DNA from: Piscinibacter defluvii
GTDB lineage: Bacteria; Pseudomonadota; Gammaproteobacteria; Burkholderiales; Burkholderiaceae_C
Reading direction: 5' to 3'
DNA length: 64,000 nt
Assembly: GCF_004011805.1 (NCBI RefSeq)
Contig: NZ_ML137196.1
Coordinates: 628,154-692,153, forward strand
The notes beneath the pieces were generated by a model that was given only the letters and a program-made list of their open reading frames with translations, did no database searches and was not told the DNA's origin. Positions 15,503 to 25,448 of this stretch are shown here, piece after piece. The stretch's first letter is position 1. Every line of letters starts with the position of its first letter. A program made the position numbers and the translations under genes.

Positions 15503-18206
15503 CGCGGGGCGGTTCGGGCAGCCGCACGAGGATACGGCCGATGTCGGGCGCATGGCGCGCCACGCGCGGCACGCGGATGCAAAAGCGCGTGCCCGCGCCC
15601 GGGGCCGACTCGAGCGTCACGGCGCCGCCGAGCTGACGCGTGACGATCTGGTTGACGATGTGCAGGCCCAGGCCGCTGCCGCCGAACATGCGGCGCGTCG
15701 TGACGAAGGGCTCGAACACCCGCGCCTGCAGCTCGGGCGCGATGCCGCGGCCGTTGTCGGCCACCTCGAGCTCGAGCTCGTCGCCCTCGGCCAGACGGGC
15801 GTGCAGCGCGACGCGGGCGCCGGGCCGGCCCGGCTCGAAGGCATGCTGCAGCGCATTGACCACCAGGTTCGTCACCACCTGGGCCAATGCGACCGGGTAG
15901 CTGTCCATCTTCAGCCCGGGCGGCAGCTCGAGCTGCAGCGCGACCTGCTGCGCCTGCAGGCGCGGCTGCAGCTCGCGCAGCGCGGTCTCGACCGTCTCGC
16001 GCAGGTCGAAGCGCTGGCGCGGCTCGCTGACGCGGTCCAGCGCGAGCTGCTTGAAGTTCTGCACCAGCCTGGCCAGGCGCGTGGCGTTGGACAGCAGCAG
16101 TCGCGCCGCGTCGGTGGCCTCGCCGAGATAGCGCTGCAGCGCACCGGCGTCGAGCCGCCCGGCCGCCGCCTCGGCGTTGGCGGCGGCAGTGCGGTCCTCG
16201 AGAAACGAGGCGGTGCTGACCGCGATGCCCACCGGCGTGTTGATCTCGTGCGCGACCCCGGCCACCAGGCCGCCCAGAGCGGCCAGCTTCTCGGTCTCGA
16301 CCAGCTCGCGGCGCGTCTGCTCCAGGTGCGCCATCGATTCGAGCAGCTCGCGCTCGGACTGCTCCTGGCTCTCGTGCGTGAGCACCATCCACCACACGCC
16401 GATCGAGGCCACCACCAGCGAGGCAACGTACAGGCGCACCAGCACGCGCACCAGCTCGGCGTCGCCGCCGGGCGTGTGCAGGTCCATGAAGCGGTAGGTC
16501 AGCAGGAAGGCCGCGCCGAGCAGCGTGGCGGCCACCGCCAGCAGGCCGAGGAAGCGGCCGAGCCGGCGCCACTGGCGCGTGCGCAGCCCGATGAGGGGCG
16601 CGGCCGCGGCACCGGCGGGGCGCTTGCAGTGGTCGTGGCAGTGCAGCTCGAGGCCGCAGCACAGCGAGCACACCGGCCCGGCGTAGAACGGGCAGTGCAC
16701 CATGTCCGGCGCCTCGTAGTCGCGCGCGCAGATGCAGCAGTTGACCAGCGTGCCCGGGGCCTGCTGGCGGTAGTGCAGGTCGGGCCGCGCGATGTACCAG
16801 CGGCCGCGCGTGGCGTAGGCGATCGCGATCGCGGCGACGAAGGAGACCGCCAGCGCGATGAAGCCGAAGAACGCGCGCCCCCATTCACCCCACGCCCCGG
16901 CGTAGGCCAGCACCGCCGCGGTGGCGGCGATCAGCGTCGCGCCGCAGCCCACCGGGTTGATGTCGTGCAGGTGGGCGCGCTTGAACTCGATGTAGTTCGG
17001 GCTGATGCCGGTGCGCTTGAGCACGGTGAGGTCGGCGAACAGCGCGCCGACCCAGGCGATCGCGACGGTCGAGTAGACCGACAGCACCGCCTCCAGGGTC
17101 TCGAAGATGCCCAGCAGCGACAGCAGCAGCGCGATCACCACGTTGAACACCAGCCAGACCACGCGCCCCGGGTGGTAGTGCGCCAGCCGCACGAAGCAGT
17201 TCGACCAGGCCAGCGATCCGCTGTAGGCGTTGGTGACGTTGATCTTGACCTGCGAGATGGTGACGAACACGGTCGCCAGGCCGAGCGCCAGCGCCGGGTC
17301 GTCGACCAGGTGGCGGTAGGCGTGCACGAACATGTGCACCGGCTCGACCGCCTGCGCCGCGCTGCTGCCCAGGCGCAGCGCGAGCACCGCCAGCAGGCTG
17401 CCGGCGGTGACCTTGAGCGCGCCGATCACGATCCAGCCCGGCCCGGCGGACAGCATCGCGGCCCACCAGGCCACCCGGTTGGCGGGCGTGCGGTCGGGCA
17501 GGAAGCGCAGGTAGTCGGCTTGCTCGCCGATCTGCGCCACGAGCGAGAACATCACGCCCGCGGCCGCGCCGAACAGCAGCGGGTTGAAGCCGCCGCCGAC
17601 CTCGTGCGCCGTCCAGGCCTGCCACAGGCCCGGGTCGCGCGCCAGCACGAAGCCCAGCGGCAGCACCAGCATCAGCACCCACAGCGGCTGCGTCCAGGCC
17701 TGCAGCTTGTTGATGGCGGTGACGCCGAAGAACACCACCGGCAAGATGACCAGCGAGCACAGCAGGTAGCCCAGCGCCAGGTCCAGCCCGATCGCCAGGT
17801 GCAGCGCCTGGGCCCAGATGGCGGTCTCGATGGCGAAGAAGATGAAGGTGAAGCTGGCGTAGATCAGCGAGGTGATGGTCGAGCCGATGTAGCCGAAGCC
17901 GGCGCCGCGCGTGAGCAGGTCGATGTCGACGTTGGCCACCGCGCACCAGTAGGCGATCGGCAGGCTGATCACGAAGATCAGCAGCGACACCACCAGCACC
18001 GCCAGCATCGCGTTCTGGAAGCCGTAGTTCAGCGTGATGCTCGCGCCGATCGCCTCCAGTGCGAGGAAGGAGATGCCGCCCAGCGCGGTGTTGGCCACCA
18101 CGCCCGGGCGCCAGCGCCGGTACGAGCCGGCGGCGTAGCGCAGCGCGTAGTCCTCGAGCGACTCGTTGGCCACCCACGACTGGTACTCGCGCTTGACTCG
18201 CAGCAT
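15492..18206 (-). CDS. NCS1-like permease fused to a histidine kinase
   Basis: 904 residues. Residues 1 to about 480 are a 12-segment transporter domain resembling NCS1 cytosine/purine/allantoin permeases. A Cys/His-rich segment follows (about 487-530; CCICARDYEAPDMVHC, then CSLCCGLELHCHDHC), probably a zinc site. After two further membrane segments (about 545-610) comes a kinase core with phosphoacceptor His in AHEINTP (about residue 655), N box VTNLVVNALQH, DNGRGI and GSGLGLHIV. The design implies a transporter-derived sensor reading substrate flux or occupancy. It may or may not transport. Its partner is the overlapping REC-EAL protein. The ATG at 18206 gives MLRVKREY; the open frame upstream lacks family-like sequence. 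A LuxR gene is divergent 143 bases away. Confidence 0.9.
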   Translation of the reverse strand: MLRVKREYQSWVANESLEDYALRYAAGSYRRWRPGVVANTALGGISFLALEAIGASITLNYGFQNAMLAVLVVSLLIFVISLPIAYWCAVANVDIDLLTRGAGFGYIGSTITSLIYASFTFIFFAIETAIWAQALHLAIGLDLALGYLLCSLVILPVVFFGVTAINKLQAWTQPLWVLMLVLPLGFVLARDPGLWQAWTAHEVGGGFNPLLFGAAAGVMFSLVAQIGEQADYLRFLPDRTPANRVAWWAAMLSAGPGWIVIGALKVTAGSLLAVLALRLGSSAAQAVEPVHMFVHAYRHLVDDPALALGLATVFVTISQVKINVTNAYSGSLAWSNCFVRLAHYHPGRVVWLVFNVVIALLLSLLGIFETLEAVLSVYSTVAIAWVGALFADLTVLKRTGISPNYIEFKRAHLHDINPVGCGATLIAATAAVLAYAGAWGEWGRAFFGFIALAVSFVAAIAIAYATRGRWYIARPDLHYRQQAPGTLVNCCICARDYEAPDMVHCPFYAGPVCSLCCGLELHCHDHCKRPAGAAAAPLIGLRTRQWRRLGRFLGLLAVAATLLGAAFLLTYRFMDLHTPGGDAELVRVLVRLYVASLVVASIGVWWMVLTHESQEQSERELLESMAHLEQTRRELVETEKLAALGGLVAGVAHEINTPVGIAVSTASFLEDRTAAANAEAAAGRLDAGALQRYLGEATDAARLLLSNATRLARLVQNFKQLALDRVSEPRQRFDLRETVETALRELQPRLQAQQVALQLELPPGLKMDSYPVALAQVVTNLVVNALQHAFEPGRPGARVALHARLAEGDELELEVADNGRGIAPELQARVFEPFVTTRRMFGGSGLGLHIVNQIVTRQLGGAVTLESAPGAGTRFCIRVPRVARHAPDIGRILVRLPEPPRDER

Positions 18207-18295
18207 GGCCGGGATCCGTTCGCTGCGAGCGTAGCCATTCGACCCCGGCGCGACCATGGCGGGAAACACCCGCCCCGCGTTGGTGCAGCGCCGGG

Positions 18296-18323
18296 TTGAC
18301 AGCACCGCACAGGGCTCCAGAAT
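18296..18323 (+). promoter_or_regulatory. candidate sigma-70 promoter for the LuxR gene
   Basis: A perfect TTGACA at 18296-18301 is followed after 16 bases by CAGAAT (18318-18323, four of six matches to TATAAT). Transcription would begin near 18330, about 20 bases before the ATG at 18350. Confidence 0.55.
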
Positions 18324-18349
18324 CGGCTCCTCTCGAACGGAGCGGGTGC

Positions 18350-19495
18350 ATGCCGAAGACGGTCTCGCGCCAGGAGCTGCCGGCCGGCCCGCTGGCTTCG
18401 CTGGTGCACGCGATCCATGCCGCCGGCGTGCACGACGGCGCGTGGCACGAGGTGTTCGAGCGCATCCGCGCCCACCTCGACGCACGCGTGATCACGCTGG
18501 CGCGCCACGAGTTCGACAGCGGCACCGAGGCGACGCTGTACGAGGCCCCGGCCGACGCGCAGTTCGGCGCCGAGCTGGCGCGTTACGCGGCGCGCAACCC
18601 CTGGTACCTGTCGAGCGACGACTACGTCGGCGGGCGCGTGATGACGGGCGAGGAGCTGATCGGCCTGCCCGAGCTGCGCCGCACCGACTTCTACCGCGGC
18701 CTGCTCGAGCCGCGCGGCCTGCTGCACCTGCTGTGCGGTGTGGTCGCGCGCCAGGCCGGCGGCGTGCACTGCCTGGCCGCCTACCGCGCCGCCGGCCAGC
18801 CCGGCTTCGACACGCAGGAGCGCGCCGACCTGAAGCTGCTGCTCGACCACCTGGCGCTGGCGCTCGAGGGCCGCTGGCGCTGGCAGGAGGCCGACGACCT
18901 GGCGCAGGCCCTGCTCGCGCTGGCGCAGCACGACACCAACCCGATGCTGCTGGTCACGGCCGCGGCCGAGCTGGTGTGGTGCAACGGCGCCGCCGAGATG
19001 CAGCTCGACCGCGCGCTCGGCCTGCGGCGCGACGGCGCGCGCCTGGTCGCCGCGGCAGCGACCGACCGCCGACTGCTGGCCGAGGTCGTGGCGCGCATGG
19101 CCGCGGCCGCGCCGGGGCAGCCGCCGATGGTGCTGTCGCTGGCCAGCCCCGGCGCGGCGCAGCCGGTGGTGGCACTGCTGCGCGCGCTCGGGCCGGTGTA
19201 CAGCCGCCAGGCCGGCGCACGGCGCGGGCTGGCGCTGATCGCGCTGCGCGGCGCACAGGCCGGGCACGACCCGGCCAGCTGCGTGTTCGCGCAGCGCTAC
19301 GAGCTGACCGCGGCGCAGGCGCGGGTCAGCGCGCTGGTGTTCGCCGGCCAGCCGCTGACGGCCATCGCCGGGACGCTGAACGTCTCCGAGAACACCGTGC
19401 GCAGCCACCTGAAGCAGATCTTCCAGAAGACCGACACGCACGGACAGATGGAGCTGGTGCACCTGCACGCGCGCATCTGCCCCTCGCTGCCCTGA
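18350..19495 (+). CDS. LuxR-family transcriptional regulator
   Basis: 381 residues. The C-terminal helix-turn-helix (about residues 318-372) is of LuxR/NarL type: LTAAQARVSALVFAGQPLTA, then LNVSENTVRSHLKQIFQKT. The N-terminal ~300 residues look like a sensory region without an obvious REC domain (no Asp pocket). A ribosome site GGAG lies about eight bases before the ATG at 18350. It is divergent from the permease-kinase gene with a shared 143-base intergenic region, so it may regulate that system. That is positional inference only. Confidence 0.85.
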   Translation: MPKTVSRQELPAGPLASLVHAIHAAGVHDGAWHEVFERIRAHLDARVITLARHEFDSGTEATLYEAPADAQFGAELARYAARNPWYLSSDDYVGGRVMTGEELIGLPELRRTDFYRGLLEPRGLLHLLCGVVARQAGGVHCLAAYRAAGQPGFDTQERADLKLLLDHLALALEGRWRWQEADDLAQALLALAQHDTNPMLLVTAAAELVWCNGAAEMQLDRALGLRRDGARLVAAAATDRRLLAEVVARMAAAAPGQPPMVLSLASPGAAQPVVALLRALGPVYSRQAGARRGLALIALRGAQAGHDPASCVFAQRYELTAAQARVSALVFAGQPLTAIAGTLNVSENTVRSHLKQIFQKTDTHGQMELVHLHARICPSLP

Positions 19496-19600
19496 GCCCG
19501 ACCCGCCGCGCGCGGGCCGTCAGCGGGCGTGGCTCCGAGCCCATCGACAGCACTCGGCCGACTCGACTCGGCCAGGCGCTGCCGACGGCGACAGGCCGCC

Positions 19601-20038
19601 TCACTTCCGGAACTTGCGAACCAGGTCGTCGACCCGCGGCCCGCCGGCCTGAGCCGAGCTGGAGACCTTGATGATGCTCAGCGTGCGCTCGGCGCCGGCT
19701 TCGAGGGTGGCGTGGTGGACGGCCTGCAGCAGCGGCCAGACCTTCTCCGGCGGGCCTTCGACGACCGTGCCCATGCCGTGCACCTCGTAGCGCAGGCCGG
19801 AGGCCTGGATGACGGCGATGGCAGCATCGACGTGCCTGTAGCGGTCGTCCGCCGTGCCGGCGGGACGAGGCACGACCTGGATCTCGGCGATCATGTGCAG
19901 GCCCGGTGCCGGACTGGCCACCGCGGCTGGTGCTTGCGGTGGCGCCTGTTGCGCCCGGGCCGCGCTGCAGGCCAGGAGCGACAGCGACAGGATCGAGAGC
20001 CGGAAACGACTCGAACGCGAAAACGATGGATGTGCCAT
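19601..20038 (-). CDS. secreted thiamine-binding-type protein (MTH1187/YkoF-like)
   Basis: 145 residues: a signal peptide (about 1-29, ending ACSAARAQQ) followed by a ~95-residue domain of the MTH1187/ECM15 thiamine-binding family. The family pattern runs MIAEIQVVPRP, GLRYEVHGMGTVVEG, then the HHATLEAGAERT and ISIIKV-like segment. Most family members are cytoplasmic; an exported one would bind thiamine in the periplasm. The gene lies about 90 bases downstream of a TPP riboswitch on the same strand, which supports a thiamine role. No transporter genes are adjacent. Confidence 0.85.
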   Translation of the reverse strand: MAHPSFSRSSRFRLSILSLSLLACSAARAQQAPPQAPAAVASPAPGLHMIAEIQVVPRPAGTADDRYRHVDAAIAVIQASGLRYEVHGMGTVVEGPPEKVWPLLQAVHHATLEAGAERTLSIIKVSSSAQAGGPRVDDLVRKFRK

Positions 20039-20084
20039 GTGCAGCTCATGCAGATGGCAGGTCGGCGAGCATTCGGGGCTGCCC

Positions 20085-20111
20085 TGCCGGCGCGAGAAAG
20101 AATCGCCGGCA
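20085..20111 (-). terminator. hairpin between TPP riboswitch and its gene
   Basis: TGCCGGCG and CGCCGGCA form a perfect 8-bp stem around an 11-base loop, just downstream of the aptamer on the minus strand. No U-run follows. It may be the expression platform, by termination or by affecting access to the start 47 bases on. Confidence 0.5.
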
Positions 20112-20122
20112 GACCCAGGAAC

Positions 20123-20213
20123 GTGCTTCCCTGCGCGAGGATTACCTCAATCAGGTTCGAAGGGACTCTCTCAGTCGGCGCGCTCCTTGCGGTGGCGCCA
20201 ACACCCCCAGCGA
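20123..20213 (-). promoter_or_regulatory. TPP (thi-box) riboswitch
   Basis: Read on the minus strand, the conserved TPP aptamer elements appear in order: GGGGGTG near 20208 (P1/J region), CTGAGAGAG (20172-20164, the CUGAGA core), CCCTTCGAACCTGATT (20163-20148), GGTAATCC (about 20145-20138) and CGCAGGGAAGC at the 3' end (20135-20125). Spacing matches bacterial thiamine-pyrophosphate riboswitches. It precedes the secreted thiamine-binding-type gene, so expression should fall when TPP is plentiful. Exact ends are approximate. Confidence 0.92.
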
Positions 20214-20321
20214 TCGACAGCGGCGGCCCGGGAGCCACCGGCGTGTCGGGCACGATTCTAGGGAAGGCCGGGACGGGTTCAAGCACCGCCGTCGTCCATG
20301 CCGGCGCTCCCGCGGCGTTCG

Positions 20322-21086
20322 TCAGCGCGTCGGCGGTGGCTCCGCAGGGTCGGCCTTCGAGCCGCTGCCGACCCGTCCGACGATCGGCAACTTCAATCCA
20401 TTGCGGCTCACGCCGAAGTTCAAGCCGAGCAGATTGAGCTCGACACCGTCGACGCCGCTGACCGCCACGCCGAACACACCGGCCAGGGACAACTGCAGTC
20501 CGCGGCCACTCGGCGCTGCGCCTACGATGGAGCTGCCGAGGTAGTCCTTGCCGATTGCCGTGGCGGGAAGATCGAGCTCCAGCTCCGGCACGGCCCGGGC
20601 GATCCAGGAGGTGAACGTGTTCGAGTTCGGTCCCGGCCAGGCCCGGTACTCGGCGCCGTAGGGGTAGCTTCGTGCTGCCCGGTCGATGCGCTCGATCAGT
20701 TCGTCGACACCCGCTCCGCGCCGTTGCGCATACAGCTCCGGCGCCGCGCCGAACCAGCGCCCATCCGGCGGCCGGCTGTGCACGGCCACGGCGCTGTCCG
20801 ACCAGCGCAGCCGCCACCCCACCACTTCGTAGACGGTCCACTGCCGCGCATCGGTCGGCTTGACCGCGACCCAGGTGTGCACACCGAACAGGCCCTTGGC
20901 CCCGATGGTGCGGGCCCCATACACCTGCACCATCGCCTCCTTCACGTCGGCGGGATCCGGCGCCAGGCCCACCGGCTCGCGGCTGGCGGTTCGCCAGTCC
21001 GACCGGGTGCTCGTGCACGACACCCCGGCAGTCATCAAGACGGCGCAAACCAAGGCGTACAGGACGGGCCGAAGAGGATGGCGCAT
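20322..21086 (-). CDS. DUF3750 family putative lipoprotein
   Basis: 254 residues. An N-terminal hydrophobic segment ends AGVSC at residue 24, giving a possible but imperfect lipobox, so the protein is probably a lipoprotein or secreted. The body carries the DUF3750 pattern: VQVYGARTIGAKGLFGVHTW, then YEVVGWRLRW, and SYPYGAEYRAWPGPNSNTF near residue 150. The family has no known activity. Third-position GC is good and the stop lies 111 bases from the riboswitch. Unusually, its base composition looks a little less GC-rich than its neighbours. Confidence 0.85.
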   Translation of the reverse strand: MRHPLRPVLYALVCAVLMTAGVSCTSTRSDWRTASREPVGLAPDPADVKEAMVQVYGARTIGAKGLFGVHTWVAVKPTDARQWTVYEVVGWRLRWSDSAVAVHSRPPDGRWFGAAPELYAQRRGAGVDELIERIDRAARSYPYGAEYRAWPGPNSNTFTSWIARAVPELELDLPATAIGKDYLGSSIVGAAPSGRGLQLSLAGVFGVAVSGVDGVELNLLGLNFGVSRNGLKLPIVGRVGSGSKADPAEPPPTR

Positions 21087-21169
21087 GTTTGCTGCAAACG
21101 GCGGCCAAGGCGCGCAGCGGCGCGATTCGCCGCGGCGGGGATGGTAGCGTCGTGCCAGCTTCCATGTGC

Positions 21170-21487
21170 CCCGAGGGGCACGACGCCGGCCACGTGGGAA
21201 CGACGCCGGCGATCATCCGCCGGGCGCGGCCGCCCTCGAGCACCGGGTCGCCGGCCGGCTGGCCCATGTGGCAGGTCAGGCCGTCGGCGTCGCAGCCCGC
21301 CGCGTAGACCGCACGCGGCGCCTCGCCGTGGCCGAGGTCGCGCTGCGAGCCGAACAGGCGGCCGAACAGCACCGTGTCGGCCGGGTGGCAGGTGACGAAC
21401 ACCGGCCCCTTGGGGCGGATGCGCGCCAGCCACTCGGCGTGCACGTCGGCGAGGCCGGCTTCGCCGGCATCCGGCGGCCCGGAGGAG
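21170..21487 (-). pseudogene. decayed coding stretch, unidentified
   Basis: In the 412-base gap between the DUF3750 gene and the small lipoprotein gene, one minus-strand frame shows almost exclusively G/C third positions from about 21487 down to 21170, with protein-like sequence (for example GPVFVTCHPADTVLFGRLFG). It has no convincing start: a GTG at 21444 lacks a ribosome site, and the same frame is closed upstream by the TAA of the neighbouring gene. No stop lies at the point where the coding signature fades. This looks like a gene remnant. The family was not recognised. The rest of the gap shows nothing. Confidence 0.4.
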
Positions 21488-21498
21488 CGGCCCGGCCG

Positions 21499-21825
21499 TT
21501 AGCGCCGCTCCCAGCGCCCCGGCGCCTCGCGCCAGCCGCGCGGCCCCGGGTCCCAGCGGTGCGGCACGTAGCGCCAGCCGGGGCGCGGGGCGGTCCAGTG
21601 ACCGCCGACCCAGACATGGCGATTGGCCTGCCAGGTCCAGTAGCCGCCGATCCACAGCCAGCCCGGATACGGGGCCACCGGCACCACTTCGACCTGCGGC
21701 GGCGGGGGCGCGGTCACCACCGGTTCGCCGTAGTACGGCCCCACCGGGGCGACGACGCAGCCGGTCAGGGCCGCACCGGCCGCGAGGGCGAACGCGGCGA
21801 TCGAGACGCGCGAGAGGCGGTTCAT
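21499..21825 (-). CDS. small YXWXGG-type lipoprotein
   Basis: 108 residues. The start at 21825 has AGGAG seven bases upstream. The signal peptide ends in a lipobox (ALTGC, Cys 23), so it is a lipid-anchored envelope protein. The mature part is rich in Tyr, Trp, Pro and Gly with repeats of the WxWxGG/GHWxxPxPGWRYVPHRW kind (WLWIGGYW, WVGGHWTAPRPGW), matching the abundant family of small YXWXGG-repeat lipoproteins in Burkholderiales. No function is established for the family. Confidence 0.85.
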   Translation of the reverse strand: MNRLSRVSIAAFALAAGAALTGCVVAPVGPYYGEPVVTAPPPPQVEVVPVAPYPGWLWIGGYWTWQANRHVWVGGHWTAPRPGWRYVPHRWDPGPRGWREAPGRWERR

Positions 21826-21902
21826 GCGGGGGCTCCTGGCGGGTGGCACATGCCCCTCCAACGCGCGGCGCGGCGACCACGCGCACCGGCTTTGCATTGC
21901 TT

Positions 21903-21933
21903 GACACGGCGTCACGCGCCGTGACGCCGTGTC
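21903..21933 (-). terminator. 14-bp stem-loop after the ABC transporter operon
   Basis: GACACGGCGTCACG and its exact complement CGTGACGCCGTGTC flank a 3-base loop, directly beyond the stop of the last transporter gene (stop at 21935-21937). No T-run follows, but position and strength suggest a terminator or a 3'-end-stabilising hairpin. Confidence 0.6.
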
Positions 21934-21934
21934 G

Positions 21935-22870
21935 TCAGCGCTCGCCCTTGCGGTAGGGCTTCATCAGCGCCTGCGGGTAGGCGGCGCGGCGCGCCACCAC
22001 GACCAGCGCGACGATCGCCATCGCGTACGGCAGCATCAGGTAGACCTGGTACGGCAGCTCGAGCCCGAACACGCCGCCGCCGGCCTGCTGCAGGCGCAGC
22101 TGCAGCGCATCGAAGAAGGCGAACAGCAGCGCGCCGGCCAGCGCCTTGCCGGGCCGCCAGGAGGCGAACACCACCAGCGCCACGCAGACCCAGCCGCGCC
22201 CATTGACCATGTTGAAGTAGAAGGCGTTGAAGGCCGCCAGCGTGAGGAAGGCCCCGGCCACGCCCATCAGCGCCGAGCCGGCCACGATGGCCGCGGTGCG
22301 CACGCCCGCCACGCTCAGCCCCTGGCCCTCGGCCGCGGCCGGGTTCTCGCCCACCATGCGCAGCGCCAGGCCGGCCGGCGTGCGGTAGAGCAGCCAGCCG
22401 ATCGCCGGCACCAGCAGCAGCGCCAGCAGGGTCAGCGGGGTCTGTTCGTTCAGCACCGGGATCGGCAGCCCGCTCATGGGCGCGAAGGGCTGGACGGTCG
22501 GCGGGCTGTCGACCTTCGGGAAGCTCACCCGGTAGGCATAACTCGCGAGGCTGGTCGCGAGCAGGGTGATGCCGAGCCCCGCCACATGCTGCGACAGCGC
22601 GAGCCCCACCGTCAGCAGCGCATGCAGCAGACCGAAGGCCGCGCCGACGAGGGCCGCGACGAACACGCCGATCCACAGCGGCGCGCCCTGCCACACCGCG
22701 AGCCAGCCCGCGAACGCGCCCGCGACCATGATGCCCTCGATGCCGAGGTTCAGCACGCCGGCGCGCTCGCACAGCAGCACGCCGAGTGTGCCCAGCACCA
22801 GCGGCGTGGCGATGCGCAGAACGGCGACCCAGAAGGGCGCGGAGGCCAGCAGCTCGAGGGTCTCGTTCAT
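21935..22870 (-). CDS. BMP-type ABC transporter permease (YufQ-like)
   Basis: 311-residue inner-membrane permease, last gene of the second nucleoside/purine-type ABC transporter operon. It has the family segment CERAGVLNLGIEGIMV (about residues 34-49), eight to ten hydrophobic segments and the coupling region GENPAAAEGQGLSV near residue 185. It overlaps the preceding permease by four bases (ATGA) and is followed by a strong stem-loop. It is the paralogue of the permease at 2003-2971. Confidence 0.95.
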   Translation of the reverse strand: MNETLELLASAPFWVAVLRIATPLVLGTLGVLLCERAGVLNLGIEGIMVAGAFAGWLAVWQGAPLWIGVFVAALVGAAFGLLHALLTVGLALSQHVAGLGITLLATSLASYAYRVSFPKVDSPPTVQPFAPMSGLPIPVLNEQTPLTLLALLLVPAIGWLLYRTPAGLALRMVGENPAAAEGQGLSVAGVRTAAIVAGSALMGVAGAFLTLAAFNAFYFNMVNGRGWVCVALVVFASWRPGKALAGALLFAFFDALQLRLQQAGGGVFGLELPYQVYLMLPYAMAIVALVVVARRAAYPQALMKPYRKGER

Positions 22871-23905
22871 CGCCGGATGCGGTATTGGGTCAGCATCGTC
22901 GCGACCAGGACCGCGATCAATGCCACGGCCACGATCACGTCCGCGATGTAAGTCGGCACGTTGACCGCGCGGCTCATCGAGTCCGCCCCCACCAGCAGCC
23001 CGGCGATGAACACCGCGGCGGCGACCACGCCGAGCGGGTGCAGCGCGGCGAGCATCGCGATCACGATGCCGGAGTAGCCGGTGCCGGTGGCCATGTCGAG
23101 CGTCACGTAGCCGGCGCGGCCGGCCACCTCCACCGCGCCCGCCAGGCCGGCGAGCGCGCCCGACAGCAGCGCCACCTTCACCTGCACCGCACCCACCGGC
23201 ATGCCGGCGAAGGCCGCGGCGCGCGCGTTAGCGCCGACCGCGCGGATCTCGAAGCCGAGCGTGCTGCGGCCGAGCAGGCCCCACAGCAGCAGCGCGGCCA
23301 CCAGCGCGCCGACGAGGCCGCTGTGCACGCGGCTGCGCTCGATCAGCCGGTCGAGCTGCAGCGGGTCCTGGATCGCCACACTCTGCGGCCAGCCCATCGC
23401 GGTCGGGTCCTTCATGGCTCCGTCGAGCAGGGCCGAGACGCCCAGCAGCACGATGAAGTTCAGCAGCAAGGTGGTGACCACCTCGTCGACGCCGAGCCGG
23501 CTCTTGGCCAGCGCCGGGCCGAGCAGCAGCAGCGCGCCCACCGCGGCGGCCGCGAGCATCATCCCCGGCAGCAGCAGCCAGGCCGGCGCGTCGAAGCCGG
23601 TGCCGCCGTGCAGCCCACCCACGGCGACGGCGGCGAGCGCGCCGGCGTACAGCTGGCCCTCGCCGCCGATGTTGAACAGCCGCGCGCGGAAGGCCACCGC
23701 CGCGGCCAGGCCGGAGAAGATCAGCGGCGTGGCCCGCGTCAGCGTCTCGGTCCAGGCGAAGCGCGAGCCGAAGCCGCCCTCGAGCAGCAGCGCATAGGCC
23801 CGGCCGACCGGTGCGCCGGCCCAGGCGACCAGCACGGAGGTGACGGCCAGCGTGAACAGCAGCGCCCCCGCTGGGGCCGCGAGCAGCAGCCAGCCCGGTG
23901 CACGC

Positions 23906-23925
<20 letters not shown>
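22867..23925 (-). CDS. BMP-type ABC transporter permease (YufP-like)
   Basis: 352-residue permease with the family motif LFNIGGEGQLY near residue 83 and a cytoplasmic coupling region RAVGANARAAAFAGM near residue 230; hydrophobic throughout. It starts 20 bases inside the upstream ATPase gene and ends in an ATGA overlap with the next permease. It pairs with that protein to form the membrane channel. It is the paralogue of 904-2010. Confidence 0.95.
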
Positions 23926-25441
<1,516 letters not shown>

Positions 25442-25448
25442 GGCGCGG

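Noticed and set aside
15186-18299. 1037-codon plus-strand open frame opposite the permease-kinase gene
   Set aside because: No recognisable domains and biased composition; explained by codon bias of the true minus-strand gene.
21896-21906. TTGACA near 21902 as a -35 promoter element
   Set aside because: It is part of the hairpin arm after the transporter operon and has no matching -10 element on the plus strand before any gene.
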